A DNA stretch of 64,000 nucleotides from Planctomycetota bacterium (GTDB taxonomy: Bacteria; Planctomycetota; UBA1135; GCA-002686595). Each line of letters begins with the position of its first letter. Position 1 is the first letter of the stretch. The notes below the pieces were generated by a model. That model saw only the letters and a program-made list of their open reading frames with translations, was not told where the DNA came from and did no database searches. Location of the stretch: the NCBI GenBank assembly GCA_002683825.1, contig NYUD01000091.1, forward strand, positions 247,928 through 311,927, given 5' to 3'. Below are positions 46,442 to 55,360 of the stretch, piece after piece. A program made the position numbers and the translations under genes.

Positions 46442-49015
46442 TTACTGCGTTGCTTCAGAGGAACGCTCGGACCAGCCCTGCGCTTCGAGCTGTAGCGCGT
46501 TCATGATGAGCCCCAGGTGTGAGTATGCCTGGGGGTGGTTGCCCAGTGCTCGCCCGGTGGTGGGGTCGTATTCTTCGGACAGGCAGCCGGTGCTTCCGGT
46601 CAGAGACGTCAGCTTTTCGAATAGCCTACCGGCCCGTTCGACATTCCCGATCCTGATCAGCGAGTCGACCAACCAGGACGTGCAGATGTGGAAGCCTCCC
46701 TCACGGCCGGGGAGTCCATCTCCGTAGAGGTAGCGATAGACCGTTTCCTCTTCCAGGAGGCCGGCCTGGATCGCATCCACGGTGGAAAAGAAGCGCGGGT
46801 CGTCGGATTCGATCATGCCCGAGATTCCGATCCAGAGCGAGGCCGCGTCAAGCTCGTCGGAGCCATAGGCCGCGCCGTAGGCGCCGATCTTGTCGTTCCA
46901 TCCGCGAACCAACACCTCGCTCTTGATCTTCTCTCGCAGAGCGATCCAGGATTCCGGAGGTTGACGTCGGAAGCGTTCCCAGATCTTGATGGCCCGGTCG
47001 ACCGTCATCCAGCACATGACCTTCGAGTGTACGTGATGGCGCGGCCGGTTGCGGATCTCCCAGATGCCGTGGTCCGGTTCCTGCCAGCGTGCGGAAACGG
47101 CGCGCACCATCTTTTCGACCAGGCCTGAGTGCTCCTGTGAAAGTGGTGCGCCCGCTTCGCATAGGACGTAGACCAGCTGCACGATGGGGCCGAAGACATC
47201 GAGCTGCACCTGGTTGGCGGCGCCGTTGCCGACGCGCACCGGTCGGCTGCCGGCGTAACCAGCCAGGTCACCGATCTCGGCCTCCGCACCCAACTCGCTG
47301 CCGACCACCGTGTACAGCGGGCGTAGTCGCTCGGGATCGTGCAGATGGTCGAGGACGTTCAGCACCCAATCGAGAAAGCGCATCGCTTCGCGCACGCTGC
47401 CGAGCCGAACGAGAGCTTCAGCGCTCATCGCACCGTCGCGCAGCCAGCAGAAGCGGTAGTCCCAGTTGCGCACGCCGCCGATGCATTCCGGCAGGCTGGC
47501 CGTGGCGGCGGCGGCGATCGCCCCCGAAGGTCCGTAGGAAAGTCCCTTCAGGACGATCGCGCTGTGGAGGACCAAGTCCTCGCATACGGACGGCAGGCTG
47601 AGGCGACTCGCCCAGGCCGTCCAGTACTGCGTCGTGCGCTTGCGACGTTCGGCTTCGGAGAGGACGCCTTCTTCAAGGTCCGCCGTGCCGAAGCGCAACT
47701 CGAAGACCATCGGTTTTCCTTCGAGTTGAATCCTCGCACGGGCCGTTTCGTGGACGCCCTCCTGCTCGATCGTCCAATCGACGTCCGGCGAACGCAGGAC
47801 TATGCCGTCGATGCCTCCTTCGATCTTGATGCCGCCCTCGTGCTTCACCAGCTGGGTTGGAACGCGGCCGAAGTCGATGCGTGGTGCGAAGACCACGTCG
47901 ACCTGCCCATAGCCTTCCAGGACCCGGATCAGATCACAGCGGCTCGCCCGCTGCATGGGGCGTCCCTGGGACACGTCGAGATAGTCGATGACGTGGAAGT
48001 CGCTCCAGTGTGACTCGAGGATCATCGTGCCCCGAACGTAGGCCTGCTTGAGCGGCGGGCTGCCGTCCGGCGTGCCCACCTTGAAGTTGCCGGCACTTTC
48101 TCCTCCCAGAATTTCGGAGAAGAGTGCGCTGGAGTCGATACGTGGTGCGCACATCCAGGCGACCGATGCATCGGGAGCGACCAGCGCGACCGTGCGCAGG
48201 TCCGAGAGCATCGAGTGTTCCTCGATCGGCAAGGCTTCGGATCCGAGCAGCCAGGCTTCGCGCTCTTCCGCGAGGCGCGCGAGCATGCGTGCGACCTGCT
48301 TCGGTCCGTCGAGCCGAAAGGCGGCCGCGCTTTCACCCGTGCCGACCTTGATTGCCATGTCGGGTCCGGACAGGGTCTTGAAAGCATCTTCGTCCGTGAC
48401 GTCGTCGCCGATGAAGATGGCCGCCGTGGCGCCGAAGCGACGACGCAAGCTTTCGAGCGCATGACCCTTGTCCGTCGGCACGACGCTGAGCTCGATCACC
48501 TTCTTGCCCGTTCGCGTCTGTACGCCGGGTGCTTTGGCCGGGCCCTCGAGGATTGCCCGGACGGCGTCGGATGCGACAAGCTCTTCAGCGTTGCGATAGT
48601 GGAAAGCGATGCTCGCGGGTTTGGTTTCGACGGCGAGCCCGGTGTCGTTCAGGGCGATGCCCTCGAGATCGGTCACGAGGCGCGCGTGAAGTTCGCGTTC
48701 TGAGTCCGTCATGCGTGCCGAGAAGCCCGGATCGAACTCGCTGCCGTGGCTGCCGACCAGGTGGACGTTGTCCGGGGCACCGGAAAGCTGGGCCAGGTCC
48801 GACAGGGAGCGGCCCGAAATCACGGACACCTGAGTGTTCGCCAGGGCGGCTAGATTGCGAAGCGCGACGATCCCCTCGCGGTGAGGCCTTGCGTCAACGG
48901 GGTTCGAAACGATGGGCGCCAGGGTCCCGTCGTAGTCCGTAGCGACAAGCAGGACCGGCGTCCGCGCGATCTTGGCCAGTCTCGTTTTGAATTCTTCAGC
49001 TTCGAAGTGACTCAA
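46442..49015 (-). CDS. Fusion of trehalose-6-phosphate phosphatase (OtsB) and GH15 glucoamylase/trehalase-type hydrolase
   Basis: 857 residues from a TTG at 49015 whose TTGA overlaps the otsA stop; a TTG at 49048 gives 11 more residues. Residues about 1-245 are a HAD phosphatase: LLVATDYDGTLAPIV, VSVISGRSLSDLA, VIELSVVPTDKGHAL and FIGDDVTDEDAF, the OtsB signature. Residues about 260-850 are GH15: RNWDYRFCWLRDGAMS, HGIWEIRNRPRHHVHSKVM (catalytic acid Glu), GCLSEEYDPTTG (catalytic base Glu) and ALGNHPQAYSHLGLIMNAL. The first domain makes trehalose from trehalose-6-phosphate; the second may hydrolyse trehalose or an alpha-glucan. Having both in one chain suggests turnover control. Confidence 0.92.
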   Translation of the reverse strand: MSHFEAEEFKTRLAKIARTPVLLVATDYDGTLAPIVSNPVDARPHREGIVALRNLAALANTQVSVISGRSLSDLAQLSGAPDNVHLVGSHGSEFDPGFSARMTDSERELHARLVTDLEGIALNDTGLAVETKPASIAFHYRNAEELVASDAVRAILEGPAKAPGVQTRTGKKVIELSVVPTDKGHALESLRRRFGATAAIFIGDDVTDEDAFKTLSGPDMAIKVGTGESAAAFRLDGPKQVARMLARLAEEREAWLLGSEALPIEEHSMLSDLRTVALVAPDASVAWMCAPRIDSSALFSEILGGESAGNFKVGTPDGSPPLKQAYVRGTMILESHWSDFHVIDYLDVSQGRPMQRASRCDLIRVLEGYGQVDVVFAPRIDFGRVPTQLVKHEGGIKIEGGIDGIVLRSPDVDWTIEQEGVHETARARIQLEGKPMVFELRFGTADLEEGVLSEAERRKRTTQYWTAWASRLSLPSVCEDLVLHSAIVLKGLSYGPSGAIAAAATASLPECIGGVRNWDYRFCWLRDGAMSAEALVRLGSVREAMRFLDWVLNVLDHLHDPERLRPLYTVVGSELGAEAEIGDLAGYAGSRPVRVGNGAANQVQLDVFGPIVQLVYVLCEAGAPLSQEHSGLVEKMVRAVSARWQEPDHGIWEIRNRPRHHVHSKVMCWMTVDRAIKIWERFRRQPPESWIALREKIKSEVLVRGWNDKIGAYGAAYGSDELDAASLWIGISGMIESDDPRFFSTVDAIQAGLLEEETVYRYLYGDGLPGREGGFHICTSWLVDSLIRIGNVERAGRLFEKLTSLTGSTGCLSEEYDPTTGRALGNHPQAYSHLGLIMNALQLEAQGWSERSSEATQ

Positions 49016-50439
49016 TGCTCCAGAGATCCCAGGAAGTTGTCGGCCCAAACGTGAACATCATTCTTTCCGACGACGCGTAGCAGGGCGCTCATGCGTTGCC
49101 GGACCTCCGGGTCAGGCATCTCCATCGCGTGGCGGAAGGCGTTGGCCATCCCATCGATATCGTGGGGGTTGACGAGCAGCGCACGTTTCAATTCCTGTGC
49201 GGCTCCTGTGAACTCGGAAAGCACGAGGACGCCGTCCGCTTTCAGTCGCGAGGCCACGAATTCCTTGGCGACGAGATTCATCCCGTCCCGTAAAGGCGTC
49301 ACCGCCATGACGTCAGCTGCGAGGTAGTGGGCGACGAGTTCGTCGGCTGGCAAGCTGCGATACATGTAGTGGACGGGAATGTGATGCGGGGTTCCCCAAT
49401 CCCCATTGATGCGGCCGACGTGCTGTTCGACAACGTTCCTGATCTGCGCGTACTGGGGAACGAGTTCACGACTGGGGACAGCTAACTGTATGAAAGCAAC
49501 TTTCTGGGCGTCCGGTCCCAGTTGCTGTAGCAAGGTCTCGAAGGCGCGCAGGCGGCGGTCGATTCCCTTGGTGTAGTCGAGACGATCGACACCGAGAAAG
49601 ATCTTCTTGTCCGGGCCGATGTTCTTGCGAATCGTGCGCGCCATCTCCTGCACCTTGGGCATGGCGGCGAGGCGGCGGTAGTGCTGCACATCGATCGAGA
49701 TCGGAAAACCGCCGACCGTGATGCGTCGGCCCTCGAACTCGATCGTGTTACTGGTGCCCCGAGCATGGGTAAAGCGGCGCACGGCACGGACGAAGTTCTT
49801 GGCCCCGTATATCGTCTGAAAACCCAGCAGATCCGCCCCCAGAAGCCCCTCGAGAATTTGGCGGCGCCATGGGATCTGGGCGAACAACTCGATGGGGGGG
49901 AAGGGGATGTGGGAGAAGAAACCGATCTTGGCGTCCGGCCGCGACTCGCGCACGAACTTGGGCACGAGTTGGAGGTGGTAGTCGTGGATCCACGCCGTAT
50001 CGCCGTGACCGAGTGTCTTGCACGTGGCTTCGGCGAAGCGTTCGTTGACCTTCACATAGGGCGCCCACCACCGGCGTCGGAACTCGGGCCAGCGCACACA
50101 GTCGTGGTAGAGCGGCCAGAGCGTCGTGTTGCAGAAACCCTGGTAGAAGGTCTCGAGCTCCTCTTCGTCCAGCCCGACCGGATGGAGGTGTAGGCCTTCG
50201 TGGTGAAACGGCTCGGGCACCTCCCCGGAGATGCCGCCCCAGCCCACCCAGGCCCCGTCGACGCTGCGCAAAAGCGGAGCGAGGGCACTTACGAGGCCGC
50301 CGGGAGAGGTCTTCCACGGGTTCCCAGGGTCCGTAGATCGGCTGACGGGCAGGCGATTGGCGACGACGATCAGACGACCCTCGTGAGGGCGCGGTGTCGT
50401 CGGCGTGATGGGAGGGGTAGTCGCGCCGGGAGGCTGCAT
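49012..50439 (-). CDS. otsA: Trehalose-6-phosphate synthase
   Basis: 475 residues, standard for GT20 OtsA (E. coli 474). Motifs: VVANRLPVSRS, SALAPLLRSVDGAWVGWGG, WIHDYHLQLVPKFVRE, FFSHIPFPPIELF, FLGVDRLDYTKGI and TPLRDGMNLVAKEFVASR, which bind UDP-glucose and glucose-6-phosphate. Cytoplasmic; first step of trehalose synthesis, used against osmotic or desiccation stress. Immediately followed by the OtsB-GH15 fusion with overlapping stop and start. Upstream lies a 20-base tandem repeat. Confidence 0.96.
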   Translation of the reverse strand: MQPPGATTPPITPTTPRPHEGRLIVVANRLPVSRSTDPGNPWKTSPGGLVSALAPLLRSVDGAWVGWGGISGEVPEPFHHEGLHLHPVGLDEEELETFYQGFCNTTLWPLYHDCVRWPEFRRRWWAPYVKVNERFAEATCKTLGHGDTAWIHDYHLQLVPKFVRESRPDAKIGFFSHIPFPPIELFAQIPWRRQILEGLLGADLLGFQTIYGAKNFVRAVRRFTHARGTSNTIEFEGRRITVGGFPISIDVQHYRRLAAMPKVQEMARTIRKNIGPDKKIFLGVDRLDYTKGIDRRLRAFETLLQQLGPDAQKVAFIQLAVPSRELVPQYAQIRNVVEQHVGRINGDWGTPHHIPVHYMYRSLPADELVAHYLAADVMAVTPLRDGMNLVAKEFVASRLKADGVLVLSEFTGAAQELKRALLVNPHDIDGMANAFRHAMEMPDPEVRQRMSALLRVVGKNDVHVWADNFLGSLEH

Positions 50440-50484
50440 GGCGGAAAGAGGGTGGCGATGGCGGAAAGAGGGTAGCGATGGCGG
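50438..50484. repeat. 20-bp tandem repeat upstream of otsA
   Basis: Two full copies of ATGGCGGAAAGAGGGTRGCG (50438-50457, 50458-50477) and a third partial copy ending at 50484. The first copy overlaps the otsA start codon. It could be a duplicated regulator site or a replication slippage product that supplies extra start codons. The rest of the 225-base gap to lepB holds no gene or promoter I can support. Confidence 0.7.
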
Positions 50485-50664
50485 GGGTCGTTGGAAGACC
50501 CGTAGGCGGACTCTTCATTCCTCGACCAAAAACGCGGTTTTCTTTCCTGTTTCAGCGCCTATTTCCCGAACCGCCCGGACCGCGACGGTGCGCGTTGCGC
50601 CGGATCCGCTCGGTCGCCCCGAGTCGCTTCAAGAACTTGCGGTCCGGGGGTCGAAAGAGCCGTC

Positions 50665-51297
50665 ATGACGCTCGATTCGTCGGATGCACCGCCCAGGGCG
50701 ACCTCCGTAGAAGGCTTCAAGCCGGGGATCTTGGGTGCCCTGCAGCGACCCTGGCGCTGGCGCACCTCGCTGGTCCGGGGCCTGGTTCAGGGCGGAATCT
50801 GGCTGGCCAAGGCATTCCTGGGCAGTCTTCGGGTCGGTGTGTTCGCCTTCTGTGTCTACGCGGTCTTCTTCAATCTCTCGGTGGTCCGGGGCAGCTCCAT
50901 GTCCCCCGGCATCCGGGATGGGGACCGGATCCTGATCGAACCCTGGTCCTACGTCTTCGGCGGGGTGGATCGAGGGGACGTCATCGTCCTGCGCTATCCG
51001 CTGGATCCCGAGGTGGACTACATCAAGCGCGTCATCGGTCTACCGGGGGATCGCATCATCCTGGCCGATGGGCGCGTCTGGGTGAATGGCCATCTTCTGG
51101 ACGAGCCCTACGTCGATTCGATCGACGTCTCCTCCTATCTGTCGGTGCGGGTCGAGTCCGAGCACTTCTTCGTCATGGGTGACAACCGGCCGCGCTCGTC
51201 AGACAGTCGCGAGTTCGGCCAGGTCTCCGAGGATCTGGTACGCGGGCGCGTCGATCTGCGTCTCTGGCCCCCCTCGCGGGCCGGCTGGATTCAATAG
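50665..51297 (+). CDS. lepB: Signal peptidase I
   Basis: 210 residues. One transmembrane helix at about 55-73 (LRVGVFAFCVYAVFFNLSV). Catalytic Ser78 in VRGSSMSPGIRDGD and general-base Lys121 in DYIKRVIGLPGD, plus the box E MGDNRPRSSDSR. Cleaves signal peptides of exported preproteins on the outer face of the inner membrane. The N-terminal 50 residues are basic and rich in Trp/Arg. Followed after 39 bases by an SDR gene that appears to have its own -10. Confidence 0.94.
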   Translation: MTLDSSDAPPRATSVEGFKPGILGALQRPWRWRTSLVRGLVQGGIWLAKAFLGSLRVGVFAFCVYAVFFNLSVVRGSSMSPGIRDGDRILIEPWSYVFGGVDRGDVIVLRYPLDPEVDYIKRVIGLPGDRIILADGRVWVNGHLLDEPYVDSIDVSSYLSVRVESEHFFVMGDNRPRSSDSREFGQVSEDLVRGRVDLRLWPPSRAGWIQ

Positions 51298-51336
51298 CGC
51301 TATCGCCGCTCGTCGCAGGTTGGGTAGGCTGCGCAC

Positions 51337-52068
51337 ATGCCGCCCACCCAAGTGCGAACCGTCACCCTCGTCACCGGGAGCGCACGCGGCCTCGGTCTCG
51401 CTATTGCGCGACATCTACGGGATCGTGGTGATTGCGTTCACGTCTGCTGGCGCAGTGAGAACGAGTGCGCACAGGCCCTTCGTGACGAGTTCGGTGAGCG
51501 GGCTCATCGCGCCGACCTGCTCAGCCCGGAGGACGTAGAAGCGCTCGTGGCAGGGGTCACAAATGCCGAGGGGCGGATCGATCACCTCGTCCATGCGGTG
51601 GGGGAGTACGTCTCAGGCCCCGCCGCGGAGGCCTCCCCGGAGGACCTGCGGCGCATGTGGCGTAGCAACACCGAGTCCGCTTTCCTGTTGATGAATGCGA
51701 CCCGTTCCGCCCTGCGATCCGCTCGCGGTCGGGCCGTGTTTTTCGGTTGCAGCGGACTCGAGGGATTTCGCGCGCGGCGAATCACGGCGATCTACGCCTC
51801 CGCCAAGAGCGCCCTGCGCACGCTCGTCCGCGCCTGGGCGCTCGAGGAAGCTCCGCACGGCGTGACCGTGAACATGGTTTCACCCGGCCACATGCCCCAC
51901 GACGATGCCCACCCCGACACGCTCGACACCGATCGGCTCGAGAAGATTCCGGCCGGCCGGCCGGGGACGCCTGACGACATCGCTCAGGCGGTCGCACACC
52001 TGTGTTCGACAGCTGCGGAATACACGACGGGGACCGATCTGCTGGTGACGGGCGGCTGGATGCTGTAG
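51337..52068 (+). CDS. Short-chain dehydrogenase/reductase (FabG-like)
   Basis: 243 residues. TLVTGSARGLGLAIARHL nucleotide site, HLVHAVGEYV (NNAG position altered to HAVG), catalytic region with Ser in VFFGCSGLEG and YASAKSALRTLVRAWALE (Tyr-x-x-x-Lys), and the C-terminal TGTDLLVTGGWML of 3-oxoacyl-ACP reductases. NADPH-dependent keto reduction is expected; substrate unknown. TAGGCT ends 6 bases before the ATG, a leaderless-type start. Confidence 0.87.
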   Translation: MPPTQVRTVTLVTGSARGLGLAIARHLRDRGDCVHVCWRSENECAQALRDEFGERAHRADLLSPEDVEALVAGVTNAEGRIDHLVHAVGEYVSGPAAEASPEDLRRMWRSNTESAFLLMNATRSALRSARGRAVFFGCSGLEGFRARRITAIYASAKSALRTLVRAWALEEAPHGVTVNMVSPGHMPHDDAHPDTLDTDRLEKIPAGRPGTPDDIAQAVAHLCSTAAEYTTGTDLLVTGGWML

Positions 52069-52114
52069 CAGGACAGGTGGCGTCTGAAAATGGGCCCGGC
52101 ACAGGTTGTCTCTG

Positions 52115-53803
52115 CTAGAGCGTCGCTCCCAGTGTCAACATCGCATAGGCCGTTGCGAGTACCGGGTTGCCCTCGTACCAGCGTGCGGCGTTCGAGTTGA
52201 TCCAGGAACCGTCCTGGCGTTGCATGGAGAGCAGGCGACCCGCGAGCTCCGTCCGCCAGGCGTGGGATTGTCCGCTACCGTCGACGATGTGTTCCTCACC
52301 GTAGAGGGCGAGCGCCTTCGCCATCGTGAAGAAATAGTAGAAGAGCCCCTGATAGGCGGCCGTCGGGTCGCTCGCGGCATGAAAACCGGGGTTGACGTCG
52401 AGCGTGTAGTTCTCACGGAGCCAGGACCACGCGGCTTCGACGCGCGGATCCTCTTTCGGAAGGCCTGCAAAGAGATAGCCCTTCAACAGGGCATAGGTCA
52501 TCGAGCCGTAGGAACGCACCACCCTGCGGCCGTCCTTCAGCTCGATGAAGCCGGCCTTCGATTCCCCCGGAGCGTAGCCCGCGCCGCCGTCGTTCCCCGA
52601 GGCGTATCTGACGCCGTCTCGCTCGAGAACGAGATCGTTGGTCTCCGAGTGGTTCTGGCAGCGCTGGAGGAAGCTTAACGCCTTCCGGAAGGTCTCGTCT
52701 CCGGGCCGGGAGCCGGATTCGGCCAGGGCTTCCAGGGCGATCTGCAGGTTGGAGAGGTCCGGCCGTTCATCGCCGCCATAACCCACACCTCCGTAGTAGG
52801 GATCGTTCTTCCCATAGCCCTCGCCTTCGTCGGATTGCAGTGCGACGAGAAACGCGCGCGCGCGTTCGACCACAGCTCGGTCTGCGGGGCGCTGCGGCCT
52901 GGAAAGGGCCATGATCGCCACCGAGGTGACGTAGTTCGCCAGTGATCCTGCGTGAATGGAGCCGTCGGGCTTTTGCAGCGAGACGAGCCAATCCAGCGCT
53001 TGCTCGAGGGTCTTCTTGTGTTCGGGGGAAAGGCCCGGGTGCGTCGCCAGGGCTGCACAAACCATGGCCGTGATTCCGGGATCGGCGCGACCGTCGAAGC
53101 CCCACTTGCCGTCGCTCGCTTCCGCGAACAGGAACTCGGTGCCGCGGGCGATGGCCTTCCGTATCCGCCCGCGGTCGACCTTGGAGAGGGCGGGCAGAGG
53201 TGTGGGTTGCTCCGGCTTCTTTTTCTCAGCCGCACCATGGAGTGTGGCGTGGATCAGGCTCAGTCGGTGTACGTTTCGGGCCGTGGCACCGACCCGTTGA
53301 TCTCCCTTTCCCCAGGACACGCCAGCGCTCCTGGTGGCGAGGATTCTCCCGGCCTCCGCCACCAGTGCGGCGTTCTCCGTTTGGGCGAGGCGCCGGGGCG
53401 CAGGGAGATGGCCCAGGTGGCGGTTCATGCGTTCGAGTGCGGTCCGGGTCGTGGGCTCGTCCAGGGCTTGCAGGGCGGCAAAAACCAGGAGCGTCCGCTG
53501 GCGACCGCCGTAGGAGCCGTCCGGAGATTGAGCTTTCAAGAGGCCGGCGAGGGGGCGCGCCACGAACGGACCATCGCTCGAGCGGTAACTGCGCGGACTT
53601 TCGGCGAAGGCCAGAAGGACCAGGGCATCGTCTTCCAGGCTCCCGAAGGTGCCCGTGTCCAGGTCGAACTGCGAACGCAACCAGTGCAGCGAAGCGTCGA
53701 TCTCCCGGCCGAGATCGGATACGGAGAGCTCCTGGCGTTCCTGGGCCAAAGCCGCGGGGACGGGGGCGAGGGGAAAGAGGAGCATGAGGTTGGCGAGGCG
53801 CAT
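52115..53803 (-). CDS. Exported prenyltransferase/squalene-oxidase repeat protein
   Basis: 562 residues with a Sec signal (LANLMLLFPLAPVPAALA). The body contains repeated alpha/alpha-toroid units with QW-like motifs: LLKAQSPDGSYGG, DWLVSLQKPDGSIHAGS, FLVALQSDEGEGYGKND, FLQRCQNHSETND and LLSMQRQDGSWINSNAARWYEGNPVLATAYAML. The fold is that of terpene cyclases and protein prenyltransferases, but the DXDD catalytic motif of squalene cyclases is not evident. Such exported proteins are common in planctomycetes with unknown role. TAGACT stands 6 bases before the ATG. Confidence 0.85.
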   Translation of the reverse strand: MRLANLMLLFPLAPVPAALAQERQELSVSDLGREIDASLHWLRSQFDLDTGTFGSLEDDALVLLAFAESPRSYRSSDGPFVARPLAGLLKAQSPDGSYGGRQRTLLVFAALQALDEPTTRTALERMNRHLGHLPAPRRLAQTENAALVAEAGRILATRSAGVSWGKGDQRVGATARNVHRLSLIHATLHGAAEKKKPEQPTPLPALSKVDRGRIRKAIARGTEFLFAEASDGKWGFDGRADPGITAMVCAALATHPGLSPEHKKTLEQALDWLVSLQKPDGSIHAGSLANYVTSVAIMALSRPQRPADRAVVERARAFLVALQSDEGEGYGKNDPYYGGVGYGGDERPDLSNLQIALEALAESGSRPGDETFRKALSFLQRCQNHSETNDLVLERDGVRYASGNDGGAGYAPGESKAGFIELKDGRRVVRSYGSMTYALLKGYLFAGLPKEDPRVEAAWSWLRENYTLDVNPGFHAASDPTAAYQGLFYYFFTMAKALALYGEEHIVDGSGQSHAWRTELAGRLLSMQRQDGSWINSNAARWYEGNPVLATAYAMLTLGATL

Positions 53804-53978
53804 GGCGGGAGTCTACGGATCCGACGCGCGGGCGATAGCACCCGTGAACGTAGTCCGAACGCAGAAGGGGTCGGAAGGTTCATCTCGAGGGTTTGCTTTC
53901 CCCCCCGTTCCAGGTTTTTTTGTCCCCCGGCGGGTCCCCCGGGATGACAAGCCCCCCGTCACCCCCGACACTGGACGA

Positions 53979-54692
53979 ATGGACCGGAGGCTCACGGCCA
54001 TTCTCACCAAGCGTCCCCTTCCCGGGCAGGTCAAGACGCGGCTCTGCCCGCCCTTGAGCCCCGACGAGGCGGCGCACCTACAGGCAGCGATGCTCCGCGA
54101 CGTGGTGGAACGCTGCTGTGGGTCCAGTGACTTTCGCTCTGTCCTGCTCTATTCCCCGCAGGGTGACGGCGGCTGGTTTCGTGAGACGTTTCCCGGTCTC
54201 GAGGACCAGCGGCCCCAGGTCGGTGAGGGACTCGCGCAGCGGCTGGCGCACCTCTTCGAAACGACGCTCTGTGGCGACGGATCGCTACGCAAGGTCCAGA
54301 CCCTGGTTGCGGTCGGCAGCGATCAACCGTTGCTCTCCACAGGGCGGATCGCAAAGGCCCACAGGTGCCTGGAAGAGGGAGCCGATCTCGTGCTGGGACC
54401 TGATTTTGGTGGTGGCTACTACCTGGTCGGCCAGCGTGCAGCGCACCCCGAATTGTTCACCAAAATCGAGATGTCCACCACCTCGATGTTTGAGGAGACC
54501 GTTCGTCTTGCTGAATCGTCGGGCCTGACCGTCGAGCTGCTGGGGAGAGGCTACGATGTGGACGTGCGCGCGGACCTCGAACGGCTCCATGCAGAGCTCG
54601 GTGCCAGGTTTGCTCAACGGGCAGAAACGGATCCTGAGTTTCCGCGGTTTACGTGGTCGATCCTGCAATCCTTGTATCCACTGAAGTCATGA
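53979..54692 (+). CDS. DUF2064 / TIGR04282-type nucleotidyl- or glycosyltransferase
   Basis: 237 residues from the ATG at 53979; a longer open frame upstream crosses the divergent gene's start and a C-rich stretch and is not credible. GT-A-like fold: AILTKRPLPGQVKTRLCPPL at the N-terminus (the 'K-P--G-vKTRL' signature), VAVGSDQPLLSTGRI (SDxP acidic motif) and LVLGPDFGGGYYLVGQ. Family members were linked to arsenosugar synthesis (TIGR04282) but most have no known substrate. Coupled by ATGA to the deiodinase-like flavoprotein. Confidence 0.85.
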   Translation: MDRRLTAILTKRPLPGQVKTRLCPPLSPDEAAHLQAAMLRDVVERCCGSSDFRSVLLYSPQGDGGWFRETFPGLEDQRPQVGEGLAQRLAHLFETTLCGDGSLRKVQTLVAVGSDQPLLSTGRIAKAHRCLEEGADLVLGPDFGGGYYLVGQRAAHPELFTKIEMSTTSMFEETVRLAESSGLTVELLGRGYDVDVRADLERLHAELGARFAQRAETDPEFPRFTWSILQSLYPLKS

Positions 54693-55360
54693 CGTCCGGC
54701 AAGACCTATCGATTCGTACCCTACGTTCCTTCCCGACTTCCCGAGGCGCAGATGCGCGAACGTGCGAAACAGTTTTGCGCCGGGATGGAGACCCGGCGCA
54801 GCGTGCGGAGTTTCGCCCGGGAAGAGGTGCCTTTGGATGTGATCGACGAGTGCATTCGAGCCGCGGGCCTGGCGCCCTCCGGCGCGAACCGCCAGCCGTG
54901 GACGTTTGTCGTGGTGACCGACCCGGCGGTCAAACGTAAGGTTCGCGAGGCCGCGGAGGCCGAAGAAAAGGAGCTGTATGGAAACCGGCTCAACGACGAG
55001 TGGCGCGAGGCGCTCGAACCCCTGGGGACCAACTGGGAGAAACCCGCGCTGGAGGATGCGCCTGCCTTGATCGTTCTCTTTCGCCATGCCTTCGATTTCG
55101 AGGGAGAGAAAAAGCGCACCAACTACTACACCCAGGAGTCGGTGGGCATCGCCCTGGGCTTCCTCATCACCGCTTTGCATCAGTGCGGGCTGGCGACCCT
55201 GACCCACACGCCGAGCCCTATGGGGTTTCTCGGCGACATCTTGGGGCGACCGGAGAATGAACGGGCCTACGTTCTGTTGCCCGTCGGCTATCCGGCTCCG
55301 GACTGCAGCGTTCCGGAACTCAAAAAAAAGACCCTCGATGAGATCCGGGTTCGAGTTTGA
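54689..55360 (+). CDS. Iodotyrosine deiodinase-like nitroreductase-fold flavoprotein
   Basis: 223 residues from the ATG at 54689 overlapping the previous TGA. FMN-binding METRRSVRSFAREEVPLD and AAGLAPSGANRQPWTFVVVTD, and GLATLTHTPSP, LGRPENERAYVLLPVGYP, VPELKKKTLDEI all follow iodotyrosine deiodinase (IYD) closely. The three IYD residues that hold the zwitterion of iodotyrosine (human Glu157, Tyr161, Lys182) have matching residues here in the same spacing: Glu93, Tyr97 and Lys118 (TNWEK). This separates it from ordinary NAD(P)H nitroreductases. Likely a reductive dehalogenase of halotyrosines; physiological substrate in this organism unknown. Confidence 0.88.
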   Translation: MTSGKTYRFVPYVPSRLPEAQMRERAKQFCAGMETRRSVRSFAREEVPLDVIDECIRAAGLAPSGANRQPWTFVVVTDPAVKRKVREAAEAEEKELYGNRLNDEWREALEPLGTNWEKPALEDAPALIVLFRHAFDFEGEKKRTNYYTQESVGIALGFLITALHQCGLATLTHTPSPMGFLGDILGRPENERAYVLLPVGYPAPDCSVPELKKKTLDEIRVRV

